NCBI GenBank assembly: GCA_950295325.1
Contig: OX485806.1
Coordinates: forward strand, 34,226,001 to 34,290,000
Direction of reading: 5' to 3'
Length of the DNA: 64,000 nt
Origin: Polytrichum commune
Taxonomy: Eukaryota > Streptophyta > Polytrichopsida > Polytrichales > Polytrichaceae
Of this stretch, positions 12,601 to 23,355 are shown piece by piece. The stretch's first letter is position 1. Each line of letters starts with the position of its first letter. Made by a program: the position numbers and the translations under genes. The notes beneath the pieces were generated by a model. That model made no database searches. It was not told the DNA's origin and saw nothing but the letters and a program-made list of their open reading frames with translations.

Positions 12601-13141
12601 GTAAAAGAATTTTGGCCTCGACATGTGCCTAACTTTGGCAGGCTTGGTTCCAAAGTTGGTCTCTCTGTTTCTGGGTAGAAATGTCCACTTTCAACTCTGA
12701 TCAGAAACGGAGGTTTTAAACCTTACAAAACATCCATCTTGGGTTTGAGTAGAAAACTAACATTTCTACTCAAATAGAGAGGGATCAACCTTGAAATCAA
12801 GCCCCTCCCCAAGGTTAGGCACATGTCAAGGCCAAAATTCCTTTACTTTTGGCCTCTGAGCCCTGAATGCAAAACCTCAGGCTCAAATGCTTGCGAAACC
12901 TTCTTCATAGTTCTTATGTCAAAAATTGCAATATCCTGAAATTTTGCTGAAAATCACATATTTAGAACAAGGTGTCTGCCACACTGAATTTCATGTGAAA
13001 CAGGTTAAGCAGTGGTTCAAAAAGCTCGACTCAGACAACGATGGATCGATATCTTGGATGGAGTTTCAGAGTTTTATGGAGGTCAACCCAGAGCTCCTGA
13101 TCCTCTTCATGGTGGGAACATCACTTGAACCTGAACCGTAA
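6656..13141 (+). CDS. LPEAT2: Lysophospholipid acyltransferase with EF-hands (LPEAT2/LPCAT type), 14 exons, 580 aa
   Basis: Reacylates lysophospholipids from acyl-CoA (Lands cycle), most likely in the endoplasmic reticulum. Exons, all GT-AG with phases that join cleanly: 6656-7230, 8021-8201, 8348-8407, 9402-9565, 9781-9844, 10018-10086, 10287-10382, 10569-10616, 11156-11226, 11414-11480, 11741-11791, 11959-12069, 12443-12490, 13004-13141. Seen in the protein: an acidic N-terminus; a hydrophobic segment at about 127-158; the acyltransferase NHX4D box NHVSFID at 214-220; FPEGTTTNG at 286-294; a degenerate EF loop near the exon 9/10 junction; EF-like loops DKSGRGCFTFRE (471-482) and the canonical DSDNDGSISWME (544-555). 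The layout and exon content match plant LPEAT2 (Arabidopsis At2g45670, about 540 aa); the extra length is in the N-terminus. The ATG is the first in frame, and no upstream alternative is supported. No C-terminal KDEL-like tail is seen. Substrate preference (PE or PC) cannot be read from sequence. Confidence 0.93.
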
Positions 13142-13160
13142 ACCCTAAACCCTAAACCTG
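13136..13160. repeat. Short interstitial telomere-like repeat over the stop codon
   Basis: TAAACCCTAAACCCTAAACC starts at the acyltransferase stop codon; this is the plant telomere unit CCCTAAA about 2.5 times. It is degenerate after that. It may be a chance telo-box or a relic of double-strand break repair. Confidence 0.7.
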
Positions 13161-14488
13161 AAACCTTCTTCCTAAGTGACTGCACCCTGTAAAATGTACG
13201 AGTCCAATTTGACCTCAATACAAACACAATTTTTTTGCTCACACCAGTTTGTAATGCTTTTGTAAGCACTCACCAAAAACCGACCCAACACATCTCATAT
13301 AAATCGGGCAACGCAGATCACCACTTCAACATGACAGGCACCATCAAATAGGTAGCCAAAGTTGTACTCACAGTGTAGAAAGCCAACATTCACATCGAGT
13401 AAGAGAAGATTTTACAAACCTATAATTCTGGGTGTAATTCTTTTTGTACTCAACAATGAAATCAAGAGGCAATCACACACTTCTGAGGTTGTCACCTCTC
13501 TTTTCTCTGCTTTACATCTCGATCAGAGAGTGAACTAAGTTTTAGAAGGTTCGTTATGTTGCAGCATTTTATGCAAAGTGATTGATCTTGACAGTGAATC
13601 TCAGAATAGTTTTCTTGTTTTGAAGTCCACTATATAAGCTATACTGTACCCAGCCAGGGATTCGTGGCGCTCAAGTAAAGTCATCCGGTAACAAGAAAAA
13701 CCAGATGAGTGCACCAAGAGGCTTAGATGGAGCTTAGTTTAGGTCAGCACGTTTGAGTTGGGACGTAAGACATGTGTCTTTGTTCCCTCCTAGTTGCTAT
13801 TGTAAAACATTTGTTATTTTGTAAACCACAAATAAGTGGGAAGGGGCCATGATGTGACTCTGTATATTTTAGGCTTGTATCCTCACCTCCCATGACCAGG
13901 GCCAAATGGGGCATTGGATTCCATGTAGGTGTCCAATGTGTATGTAACATGTCCCAAGTTACTGTGAAGTATTGTCATAGCCAAATTCATTTCTGATTAT
14001 TCAATTATTTATTTTGCATGGACAATTTTTGAACAGATTCATGATACATTTAACAAAAACAGGTTAGATTGTGGTATTGTAAACAAATCATTATATGCTT
14101 GTACGTTGACAGTGTGTAAGCTTATTGATATTGGATCAAATATAATTGGTTTTATTTTGACAATATTTTCTAAGTTTAACTTATATATCATGTCCCATGA
14201 TATGCATCACGATCATTTCATCAAGCACTTGAAGTAATTCAGTATGATGGATCATGTTATCAAAGAGTCAAGGATAGGATATGTGTTCAAAAATTTCTAA
14301 CTTTCTGAAGATATCTTATACATATCTCAAGGACATGGATGAACATTAGTATGTTCAAGATAGATTTTAGGTAAGAAAAAATCACAAAGATGGTTGATAG
14401 CAATAATTATTTCAATTTGACGTAATTTATGATTGTTTTGAAACTTCATTCCACATAACGACGCCAAAATGATTAATATATGATATGA
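13161..14488. other. Acyltransferase 3' flank and intergenic DNA
   Basis: The first 150-300 bases are presumably 3' UTR (AATACAAAC and AATGAAATC words near 13215 and 13455 are weak polyadenylation candidates). Beyond that there is AT-rich DNA with no gene recognised. Confidence 0.4.
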
Positions 14489-14603
14489 TCATGGAATGAT
14501 TTGGGCGAACCGACCCACACACTGGTTCCTTGTTGGATGCCTAAACCCTCGTCTCCAAGGTACCAGTGTACAGGTTGGTTTGCCCCAATCGTCATGGAAT
14601 GAT
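14489..14603. mobile_element. 91-bp hairpin element with 12-bp flanking direct repeat
   Basis: The direct repeat TCATGGAATGAT occurs at 14489-14500 and 14592-14603. Between them, 14501-14535 (starting TTGGGCGAACCGACC) pairs with 14556-14591 (ending GGTTGGTTTGCCCCAATCG) with a handful of mismatches and a loop of about 20 nt. It is either a miniature transposon with its target duplication or an imperfect miRNA-type hairpin. No known miRNA was recognised. Confidence 0.7.
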
Positions 14604-15324
14604 GTGGTCTACATTAGATTACCACTCTAGATTTCGATGCGGATGTTTCCTATTCATCTGCTTTGTATATTGGATCCATGAAGTGGCATAGTTACTCGCG
14701 GTTTTAATTCAATTGATGTCTTGAAACACATTATCTTTCAACCGCGAAATCTTCTCTCTGCTTGACGGAAAAACTAGCAAAAGGTCACATGCCTCCTTTG
14801 TTCAACAACAACAACAACAACAACAGAAGAAGAAGAAGAAGAAGAAGAAATCTTCACACAAAAGTACTCCAAAAAATTGTCCTACTGGTAGGAGGCACTC
14901 TATTTCATCGATGTGGAAATGCAGTTTCCACATGGGATTCTAGTGGTATCCAAACCAATTAAATATTGACACAGTTATTTTCTTGCCAAAGTAGAGAGCA
15001 ATCTACAAAATTTGGTCTGCCCAAAGAGATTGATCAATGAAGTTACACCGTTGTAAGTGATCAACAGAACTTGACATTCAATAATAGAAAACTATACACT
15101 TCGAACTATAAAACTCTGTTTGCCAATGCACTTACAATCACACTAATGACATGACCGACAAACAAACAAACAAGCAAGCAAACAAACGGAGGAGCTGCAG
15201 TCTTCAATCTTCACAAAAGATTAAATCTATGAAACAAGAATTATCATAAGACTATGCTGCATGGATGTGGAGTAATTGGATGTCTATCTATTGATAAATA
15301 ACTCCTTGTGTGCATGTCACAACA
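14604..15324. other. Intergenic with AAC and AAG microsatellites
   Basis: Contains an (AAC)n-(AGA)n compound microsatellite at about 14803-14850 and a CAAA-rich tract at 15160-15188. The open frame over the microsatellite is low-complexity. No gene recognised. Confidence 0.5.
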
Positions 15325-15611
15325 CTACACTAAATAGGATAGTTAATGTTGATTATAATTAATGTTGTTATTACCCTACCCTGCTCAACACTAATTTCTA
15401 ACTTTGTGACAGTTAGTGTTAGAAGATATGCTGGAATTCTCCTTTTATAATTCTCTTTTTTATCATATACTTACTAACACTAAATTCAAACATGTAACTT
15501 TCACATATTACCCTAGTTGATATTTAGTGTTTGAGTTTACATTTAATGTTACTTACTTTCATAGGGTTATTGATATTTAGTGTATGCGTTTGTAATTAGT
15601 GTATTGTAGTG
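15325..15611 (+). mobile_element. CACTA-like non-autonomous element (about 287 bp)
   Basis: Starts CACTACACTAAATAGGAT and ends TTAGTGTATTGTAGTG, inverted ends that begin CACTAC as in CACTA (En/Spm) transposons. The flanking trinucleotides do not match, so the target duplication is not confirmed. The first 140 bp match the fragment at 2303-2455 in reverse. Confidence 0.55.
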
Positions 15612-15894
15612 ATAGCCCGTGCCGGACACCGGCTCAATGACTATATCGTTCAAAAAATACATATTGAATTTTTTTAATAACAAAGGTTTTTAATTATACA
15701 TTAATGATGATTTCATAACTTTTCTAAGAAATCAAAGAAAGTGACAACAGTTTGGTCATTGCATTCCATTACTCTGAGAAATTAGCCTTTTTTTAACAAC
15801 ATCTTGATGTAATTCTGGCCCCATAAACAATTTGGCTTCCTAAACTTTGAGAACAGTTTCATTTTATTTCATTGAGAGGAGTTATGTATTTAAT

Positions 15895-16085
15895 TAACGA
15901 ATCTACAAAGATGTACTTCCGACAACTGTAACTAAATTAGGGGAGGTCCAATTTTCCATCCAATTTTTGCGGATGCTTCATCGTAGATTGGCTAATGCAA
16001 CACATGTCTCATTGTGTAAAGTCGATCGGTAGAAGTTGGAGAACATGAAAATCAACCCAAATAATACCCACATACCTTATGTGAA
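15895..16085 (+). repeat. Partial copy of the AAGGTAGATGGGT-end repeat family
   Basis: Shares an ordered series of words with 29090-29285 and with the reverse of 23687-23870: GAGGTCCAATTTTC, CTAATGCAACACATG, TTGTGTAAA and a CCCACATACCTTA end. No coding capacity. Confidence 0.6.
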
Positions 16086-17030
16086 GATTCCAAATGTAGA
16101 AAACCCATAGTCTCATCCGTGAGACATTGCACGTTAGAATCTATAAAGTCCTCCTAAAGTGATGAGATCATGAGTGACCGAGCAACTACTAATTAAGTCT
16201 AGGCACGAATATATGATATATTGGGAGCAAAAGGTGAATGAATTACAAATTTACATTACGTCTTTCCAATACCAAAGGCATGAGCTATTATCCCTAGAAG
16301 CTCAGTTTTGGCCGCAGAAAAAAAAAGCATTGCCCCTTTGTTCACTCCTAGTTAACTCCAAAAATGAGAGTTAAAGGTGGCCATGACTAGATATTGGCAT
16401 TGCCAAATATCTATCTATCTATCTATCTAACTCATGTAGCAGATAGATTGACGTTTGCACGTTCACTACTTAGAAGTGATGGGATCTTGAAAGCTTGAAG
16501 GCTCTACATGGCGGATGTGACACATGAAGAATGCATATGAGTGTTGGGCTAGGCTTCCAATTATTATGTGGCCATGTTGAAAGTAGCTAACTTAGTGAGT
16601 TGGGCATTGATGGATGGATGAATGGATGGAATGGTATAGTAATGCATCTGAGAAGTTATACGTGGATTGGAAATATGATTTGGTGTCAGCAACATTGCTA
16701 GTGAGTCAACCCGGAGCAACACCACTTTCGTAGCTTGACCGAGGAAACTTTGAAAGAATTGGCCACATGTAGGAAGCATAATTATAGAAGCAACCTTTGG
16801 GACAATATATATGAGTTACATCAGTTAATTGAGAGTGAACAGAGGAGCGGTATTCTTTTTTGCACTCGGAACCATCTTCCAATTGTAGACAAAAAGTAAC
16901 CCCCCTCCATGTATAATAGATGTGAAGATCATTTGTAGACAAGTACATGAAGAAGCGTTCACACACAACCATCATTTAAGTGGTAGATGGTTGTCGTTTA
17001 CTTTTTTTGAGCTCTCTCGTTTTGAGAGAT
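16086..17030. other. Intergenic, no gene recognised
   Basis: Contains a (CTAT)n microsatellite at 16409-16429 and a GGAT-rich stretch near 16612-16632. Short minus-strand frames at 16564-16975 lack recognisable content. Confidence 0.4.
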
Positions 17031-17035
17031 AAGGA

Positions 17036-17280
17036 GGGATAAGGTGCATTGATCATACCACAACTATGCTTATTTGCCCAACTTCGATACAAGGTGTAGT
17101 TAGGAATAGGAGTGGTTGTGATAGTTGTAGTTTTATTTCTTCGGCCCTATTCTCGAGGGATAAGGTGCATTGATAACAACCACAACCACAACCACAACCA
17201 CATCTATTCTTATTTGCACAACTACAATATAAGGTGTAGTTGAGAATGGTGCCAACAATTGCAATTTATTTTCTTTGGTT
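17036..17280. repeat. Tandem duplication, unit about 122 bp, two copies
   Basis: GGGATAAGGTGCATTGAT...ACAAGGTGTAGTT at 17036-17155 is repeated at 17158-17280, with an (AACCAC)n expansion at 17176-17201 in the second copy only. No coding function seen. Confidence 0.7.
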
Positions 17281-18557
17281 CATTTTTCTTTGTAGTTACT
17301 ATGTCGCACTTGGAGAGAAACGCGAGGGACAAAACATGGGAGATCATTTTCAAGAGACAATTACACTCCAACAAACCTCCCATTACACTCCATGAATTCT
17401 TTGTCTCCACCTCAAGAATAGCACCAATAGGAGGAATGATAATTGAGCTAACCTCTACTCTCGAACTAAAAGTAAAACTACACCTTGTGTGTAAATGCAA
17501 AATTGTGGTTGGAAGTGGACTTGAATCATAACAAGTACATGGTAATGTGTGAACACTCTTCGTATCAAGGGGTCCACCAAGCTCACCAACAAAGCATCAC
17601 TGAGAAGATGGAACTGAAAATCTTACCATACTCATCACTTATGCATCTCATCAATTGAAACTCACTCTTCTGGAAGGATCAGTAATGATATACCAAACAA
17701 CTTTGAGAAGAAACACTCGGACACAACCAATTGCTTATTATGGCACTGCAGAACTTATTGTGCCAATTCAGATTTCAAGATGCAGCAACACCCTTATGAT
17801 GCAAGGAATTGAATATGCCTAGAGACAACATCACAGTTGCAAGCAATGTCCACGGCCAGTAGTAATAGTAAGCTGTGTGGGTTCATTCCCATTTCTATTT
17901 AGACACGAGGGATAGATATCAAAGAATCAGGGTCCTCATTTCAAGTATGGAATGCCAACCTCCAACTAATCTTCATCCATTTTATGAGCCCACCTTAAGG
18001 TGTAAAAAATTTCACACATTCTCAGATTTGAGAATTAAAGTTGCACAATATTCTCTTCCATGGCTTTTGATGCTTGCATTGAATGAAGTGCCTTTGATTC
18101 CTGGTCCCACAGAGCACTCTTGTGAAGCTTAATTAGGTTACCTGAGTTGTTCTAAATTGTTTCAAGAACGACAAAGTGAACATCCAAAACATGCACCACT
18201 CTGAATCACAAGTAGCATGCTGATTTTGAAAACATCCAATATTCCCATAGAACTAACATATGAATACTTCTGATCCATACTATTCCAGTGTCAATGTAGA
18301 ACCATTACTAATACACGTAGCAGATACATAAATTCTCTTGTGTAAGAACCTACAAGTAGATTGAAGGTCACCCACAATGATGGCAACGGGGAACAGAATT
18401 ACTAAGTCTGCTGACGTCAGAGTTTTAAAACAAACAAAAAATTGTTTTAGAGGCAGAGAGACTTTGACAACAACAAATGCACATGCTTTCGTCAACGCTG
18501 TCACATTTGTTCATCGCCAATACTTCAATCTGCCTCCGAATTTTGATCATACTCGGG
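17281..18557. other. Intergenic, no gene recognised
   Basis: Short open frames overlap on both strands (17222-17531, 17875-18132, 18280-18574), but none has domains or reliable splice partners. This is flank between the acyltransferase and the convergent F-box gene. Confidence 0.4.
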
Positions 18558-19257
18558 CAGGAATTACAGAATGAGCATCCTGCACTAACACAAAGATACA
18601 GTAAAGAATCCTCCCCCGAGAGGTTGACTACGAAGCTACAAACATGAAGCGAGGTCGTCAACAAACCGTGGAACAGATTGATAGTGTCACCAGAGGAAAC
18701 GTCGGCACTTCAGGAAACTGCAAGTGGAGCTTCAGAATCGGCGAAATCGCTCTCTTCGTCACGAGGTTGAAGACGCAGGAGAAGCTCCCTCGAAACTTAA
18801 CCCTTTGCGAGGCCATTTCCTCCGAGAGTTCCAGTAATGTTATCCAGTCGGCCAGGAATTACACAATAGACATTCTGCACGAACACAAAGATACAGTAGA
18901 GAGAATCCTTCCCCAAGGTCGTCACCAGACCATGCAACAGATCGATGGCACTGCAATCAACCTCGAGTATCCAGAAAAACTTCAGCATCGGAAGCCTCGA
19001 TGATCTCCATAACCTAACCCTCGCAATAGGTATGCAGAATTACACAAGTGTCGATAGCCTGGGGTATAAAGGAAATTACTCCAGGAATTACATATTAGAC
19101 ATTCTGCTCGAACACAAAGATACAGTAGAGAATCCTTCCCCGAGGTCGGCACCAAACCATGCAACAGATTGATAGCACTCCAGTGCAAATGGCACCGCAA
19201 TGGAACTTCGTAATCTTCAGCCTCGGTGATGTCCATAACCTAACCCTCAGAATAGAA
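18558..19257 (-). repeat. Triplicated 3' flank of the F-box gene
   Basis: A block starting CAGGAATTACA and containing AACACAAAGATACAGTA and a GCAACAGATtGAT end occurs at 18558-18684, 18853-18953 and 19082-19180. A second block (CATAACCTAACCCTC ... GATAGCCTGGGGTA) occurs at about 19010-19065 and 19235-19285 and reaches the F-box stop codon. The region therefore grew by repeated local duplication of the gene's downstream side. Confidence 0.75.
18729..18852 (-). pseudogene. Broken duplicate of the F-box gene's C-terminal coding part
   Basis: On the given strand the words CTCTCTTCGTCACGAGGTTG, AGGAGAAGCTCCCTCGA, CTTTGCGAGGCCATTTC and TCCGA(G/A)AG(T/C)TCCAG repeat the order found at 19340-19500 inside the intact F-box coding sequence, but about 50 bp between the first two words is deleted. 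The frame is not maintained, so this is a non-functional fragment carried in the duplicated 3' flank. Confidence 0.75.
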
Positions 19258-20334
19258 TTACACAAGTGTTGATAGCCTGGGGTAGAAAGGGAAGGTGCTA
19301 CTCGACATAACCGCAGAAACCAACGGCGGTCCGAACTGCACTCTCTTCGTGACAAGGTTGAAGACCGCGACCTTAATTTCTCTTGTGGCACCGGAGATGA
19401 TGTAAAGCAAGTCCCCCTGCGCGCAGCAGGAGAAGCTCCCTCGACAATTATCCCTCTGCGATGCCATTTCGTCCGAAAGCTCCAGAAGCGTCATCCAGTC
19501 CTTCTTGTTATCGTCTAGCTGCCAGATGTGGATGACTGCCGATGCGTTCGTCGAGTCTTCGCCTTTCAGTCTCGCAACTAAGAGCAGCCTCCTCCCACAT
19601 GAAACCAGCTGACATCTCGCATAAGAAGGCAAGAACGGGAGACGCACTCGTGACCAACCCTTCCCCTGTAAGTCGAACGACCAGATTCCAAACTGCGGAG
19701 TCTTATAACCAACGGTACAGTATACCGTCTCATTGCAAACGTCGATCGTTGCAATTCCAGGGACAATTGCGAGGGGGAGCTCGCAAGAGAGAATTTCCCA
19801 GCGGTTGCTCGTAGAAGTGTACCGGTGAAGCAGCCATTGACGATCCTCTTCCGCTTCTGGATCCTCGCAGAGTGCAAAAACCTGGTAACCCTCGCCGCTT
19901 GGATCCACGAGCATTTGAGCAGCCGACGGATGTCCAACTTCAGGTAACCGCCGCTCATCCCCGGTGAAAGGGTTGAACACTTGGATTTTCACCGGGCGCC
20001 CTTTCGCCACGCACCTTGCGAGCATCAACAGCCCGGAGTTCGATCCTAGAACCTCAGAGAACCAAGGGTCAGGGATGAAGTAAGGGGAGAGGGCGAACCA
20101 TTTGTTAGTCGTAGGGCTGTACGCGTGGGAAGTGCCGGAGTGCGTGTGCACCAGCCATGGATGCGGGTAACACACGGGGCTGAATGAGTATGTCTTCAAG
20201 AAGCTCGGGGATTTAGAGAGGGAGTACCATCGCCGACACACGCATCGGAAGCGGCTGAATACGGGTAGTGGCAGCTGTGCCACTATGTGATCAAGTATTT
20301 GATCCGGTAGGTTTTCCCATAGGGTTTCGTCCAT
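19258..20334 (-). CDS. F-box protein with C-terminal kelch/F-box-associated-like region, 358 aa, single exon
   Basis: Expected to be the substrate-recruiting subunit of an SCF (SKP1-CUL1-F-box) ubiquitin ligase. The F-box spans about residues 6-46 (LPDQILDHIVAQLPLPVF then FRCVCRRWYSL), with the usual LP start, the V/C-R core and the conserved W36. The remaining 310 residues have the repeating hydrophobic/W pattern of plant F-box proteins with kelch or F-box-associated beta-propellers (VFNPFTGDERRLPEV, ETVYCTVGYKTPQFGIWSFD, DLLYIISGATREIKVAVFNL). This resembles the Arabidopsis At5g15710/At3g61590 type, a resemblance recalled rather than computed. The start is the first ATG; an intronless structure is common in this family. 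The target is unknown. Its 3' end has been duplicated downstream in broken form. Confidence 0.9.
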   Translation of the reverse strand: MDETLWENLPDQILDHIVAQLPLPVFSRFRCVCRRWYSLSKSPSFLKTYSFSPVCYPHPWLVHTHSGTSHAYSPTTNKWFALSPYFIPDPWFSEVLGSNSGLLMLARCVAKGRPVKIQVFNPFTGDERRLPEVGHPSAAQMLVDPSGEGYQVFALCEDPEAEEDRQWLLHRYTSTSNRWEILSCELPLAIVPGIATIDVCNETVYCTVGYKTPQFGIWSFDLQGKGWSRVRLPFLPSYARCQLVSCGRRLLLVARLKGEDSTNASAVIHIWQLDDNKKDWMTLLELSDEMASQRDNCRGSFSCCAQGDLLYIISGATREIKVAVFNLVTKRVQFGPPLVSAVMSSSTFPFYPRLSTLV

Positions 20335-21434
20335 ACCACTCCACCTTCTCGTTCAAAAGCGTACTCTCTTCTTCCCCTTCCCTTTTCCCCTTCCTTCCCT
20401 TTGCTTCCTCCCTCCCTCCCTTGCAGTTGCCTGGTTGGTTGGTCGGTCGGTCGGTCGGTTGATTGATACGTTGATACGGTTGATGATACGTTACTTTTGC
20501 TGCTTCTTAGCACGAAACTATCTCCCTCTACCCGTCGTCCATCCTCCTAACCCCCTCCGACTTCCCCCGCCTACCAATCCCGGCCTTCCAATCAACTGTC
20601 ATTTCTATATTCCTCTCAAACTTCCTGATTCATCACAAACCTGCGCCTCTCATCCCCTCCTCAACAACCCCCCCGCCAATTTGCCCCTCTCAACTCTCAA
20701 AATTCACCACTACCTCCCCGCCTCCGCCCCCTCCTCCTCCTCCTCCTCCCCCACCAAATGCCCCAACTTTCCACAAACCCTCACTCTCCACAGACTAAAT
20801 TTACTACTGCACACCCAAACCCTCCACTGAACGATTCCCTCCCCACCGCCCTCCGACAGCCAGCTCACACACTACCGAACTGTCGCTTGTTGCAAATGCA
20901 AACCATGGGTGGCCACTTCGCGTCTTGTAAAATCGAGAAAAAGGGCCGTGCGGAGTCAGCAGCAGGGATGCGCGTCAGCTTGGGAGCAGGGCCGGAGTCG
21001 ATGAGCAGCTGCTCCTGGCTGGCTGGCTGGCTGGCTGCAGCAATGCAAGCCAAGGGAGGTTAAGAAGTTAAGTAGGTGAGGAAAAGTAAGTAGAGTGGGG
21101 TAGGTGTTTGACGCACGTACGACAGGGCGAGCGGGGCTTCCGACTGTAGAGTGGCAGAAGAGTGGAGAAAAGAGTGGCGAAGATGGTGACGAAGGGGGCA
21201 GTGGCGAGAAGACACAGACGAAGAGGAAGAGGAAGTGAAAGAGAAAGAGAAGGGAAGACTTCGTTAGACTGAATGACCAGTGAGGTGAGAGGAGAGAGGA
21301 GAGAAGAGAGAAGAGAGTCTTGGGGTGAGAGTGTGTTGGTTGTGTGTGGGGTATTAAGATTCGGCATCATCTGCGTGAGCGAGCTTTGTCCTTTTGTGGT
21401 TGTTTGCTTTCCTCTCCTCTCTCCCCTCCCCTGA
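20335..21434 (-). promoter_or_regulatory. Upstream region of the F-box gene, purine-rich on the transcribed strand
   Basis: Read on the minus strand this is strongly GA-rich: CT/CCTCC tracts at 20350-20430 and 20715-20755, and GA tracts at 21215-21320 in the opposite sense. There is also a GGTC microsatellite at 20436-20458 and a GGCT repeat at 21018-21035. Such tracts are typical of plant 5' leaders and promoters. Open frames in it are compositionally biased and not supported as genes. Confidence 0.45.
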
Positions 21435-22026
21435 GGGCCGGGTTACACCATGGCCTCTGGAAGATGGCCTTTTTCCATGGTCTGACTTGATGGTCCAACA
21501 TCCGTGGTCCGATTTCTTAAAAAAAAACAATTTACAAGGCCTTTGGGTCGCTCTCTAGGTGTAAACCGAATGTGGAGTAAGAGGAATGAGCATGCGTCAA
21601 AAGTGAATGTGCTGATTTTTTTTTAAAAAAATTATGTCCAAAAAGAGCAGTTTTGATTAGAGAAGAAGGAAAATATATATATATTCAAGTTTGACCATTT
21701 TCTTGTCTTCTCTTGTCCTTCATTTTCTCTTCCCCAAAAGAACATTTCATTAAAAAGTTATTATAACATCGTTTCTTTGCCACGGGCCCTTGCTTTTTTC
21801 GACCGAAGCACCTCTTTTGCCTCTCCCACCGCAAAAGTCGTTGGACCATGTCAGTGGATGATGTACGCCTTAAAATATGTCTTTTGGGGACCTCGAACTC
21901 CATGGTCACTCTGACGTTTCTTTTTCCTTGGTGTAAACCGAAGTGATCCCGGGACGAGTTCAACAGCCAATCATAGATTTTACAAGGCCTTGGGACGACT
22001 TCATGGTCCATGGTGTAAACAACCCC
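21435..22026 (-). mobile_element. Harbinger-like non-autonomous transposon, copy 2 (592 bp)
   Basis: The left end GGGCCGGGTTACACCATGG faces a right end whose reverse complement is GGGGTTGTTTACACCATGGA; the right flank is TAA and the left flank TGA. Internal blocks (GTGTAAACCGAATGTGGA, TTTTGGGGACCTCGA, CCTTGGTGTAAACCGAAGTG) match copy 1 in reverse, so it is the same family in opposite orientation, with about half the length. Confidence 0.75.
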
Positions 22027-22099
22027 TAATATCAAGCACTCTCCACCCTCCCTACTATCCACCAAAGTGTGTGTGACCTGAAGGAGGTTTGTAGTGTTG

Positions 22100-22375
22100 A
22101 TGTGGATGCATGATAATAGAGAATTAGTGTAGCATGTGATATTATGGAATCAACACAAAGTCCAACGTTGCAAATAACGACAACGATGACGGCATGACGC
22201 ACGCATCATGCAATTTGAATTCTTTGGTGGATTATTTGATGTCACAACCTATGTTATATGAGAGGGAAATGTGACAACAAAGAGGGAGAATTAAACCGAG
22301 CATATCCATTCCCTAGGGTCATGGGATATAAGAGAGGGAGTGACATCACGGAGGTTAAGGTGTAATAAGTTATTG
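22100..22375 (-). repeat. Diverged partial copy of the 3607-4090 element
   Basis: The order of words GGGAAATGTGACAAC, CCCTAGGG, GGGATATAAGAGAGGGAGTGACATC, GGAGGTTAAGGTGTAAT is that of 3595-3735 read in reverse. The ends are not clearly preserved. Confidence 0.5.
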
Positions 22376-22428
22376 TGCTAAATAGTGTGTTCAGTATCAC
22401 CAATTTTATTTGTCTCACTCAATCCTGA

Positions 22429-22913
22429 GGGCCACTTCACACATGAGACTGCTGGCCCGTGACCCATTACACTTCAAGCACTCTCATTGGTGGAAAAGGC
22501 ACAAGGTGGTCCAAGTTCGCTTCACACTACGCTTGAGGGACCAACGGAGTAAGTGTTTGCATGATGGATGTAAAGTCTTCATGGATTCCTATATGGCATT
22601 AAATGGATCATGTTACATGGTCACTTGGATTTTATTTTTTTTCAACCACCTCTTTGAGGTAGGCCTAATACAAAACCGGAAGACCATGGCACTCCGAAAT
22701 CTCACAATTGTTGATCTTTTGTTACATTTTTATCATGTGTGAGGACCCCGCATGAATAGGAAATCATTGAAATAGCATTTGGTTGAGGGCCTAGTCACAT
22801 GTGACTTCACACTACACTTGAGGGCCCGTGACTACACTACATGATTTGGACACCTCTTTTGGGCTCTCACATTTTCTTGGTCATAGCTCTTGGGTCCGTG
22901 TGTGAAGTTGCTC
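22429..22913. mobile_element. TIR element 1 of a four-element chain
   Basis: The left end GGGCCACTTCACACATGAG (preceded by TGA) is opposed by a right end ending GTGTGTGAAGTTGCTC followed by TAA. Internal copies of GAGGGCCxxGTxAC suggest subterminal repeats. The open frame 22410-22742 lies across the end and is not a gene. Confidence 0.6.
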
Positions 22914-22916
22914 TAA

Positions 22917-23263
22917 GGGTTGTTTCACATGGGGTCCCAAGTCCCACTCATAGTTAGCAAGTCCCAACATAGAGCCAAAGTCTCGACTTTAGAGCCACAA
23001 GACACCGTTCAAATATGGTTAAATTAGCTTTCAAGTTGGATCTTGATTATTTTATGCAAAATGTTCTCGGGACTTGTGTTGAGAGTTGGGCCTAGCTTTT
23101 TGCCAACACATGTCCCAGCCCACATGCATCCATGCGATTACTACAAACCTCCTTCATGTCACTCTCAACACATGTCCCAAGCCTCACCTTAAAAAAGGGT
23201 TGCCATGTAGGCATCCATGTCATACTTGGGACTTGGGACTTGGGACCCTGTGTAAACCAACCC
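22917..23263. mobile_element. TIR element 2 of a four-element chain (347 bp)
   Basis: Left GGGTTGTTTCACATGGGGTC; the right end in reverse complement is GGGTTGGTTTACACAGGGTC, with GGACTTGGGAC words adjoining. Flanked by TAA at 22914-22916 and TAA at 23264-23266. Harbinger-type target site. Confidence 0.75.
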
Positions 23264-23266
23264 TAA

Positions 23267-23355
23267 AGGCCCGTACAGTGAAGAAGTGCACCGATCAAGA
23301 ATTTTAGGGGAATGGAGCAATGTGATTGGCTACAAAATGGGTTCTTCACCGGCCA
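23267..23355. mobile_element. TIR element 3 of a four-element chain (about 90 bp)
   Basis: Left AGGCCCGTACAGTGAAGAA and right end in reverse complement TGGCCGGTGAAGAAC. Its left border is the right TAA of element 2. Very short and non-coding. Confidence 0.5.

Noticed and set aside
19542-19814. Plus-strand frame within the F-box gene
   Set aside because: Antisense shadow of the intact 358-codon F-box reading frame.
20335-20830. Coding frame upstream of the F-box gene
   Set aside because: Proline/serine-rich reading derived from CT/CCTCC tracts; better explained as promoter and 5' leader composition.
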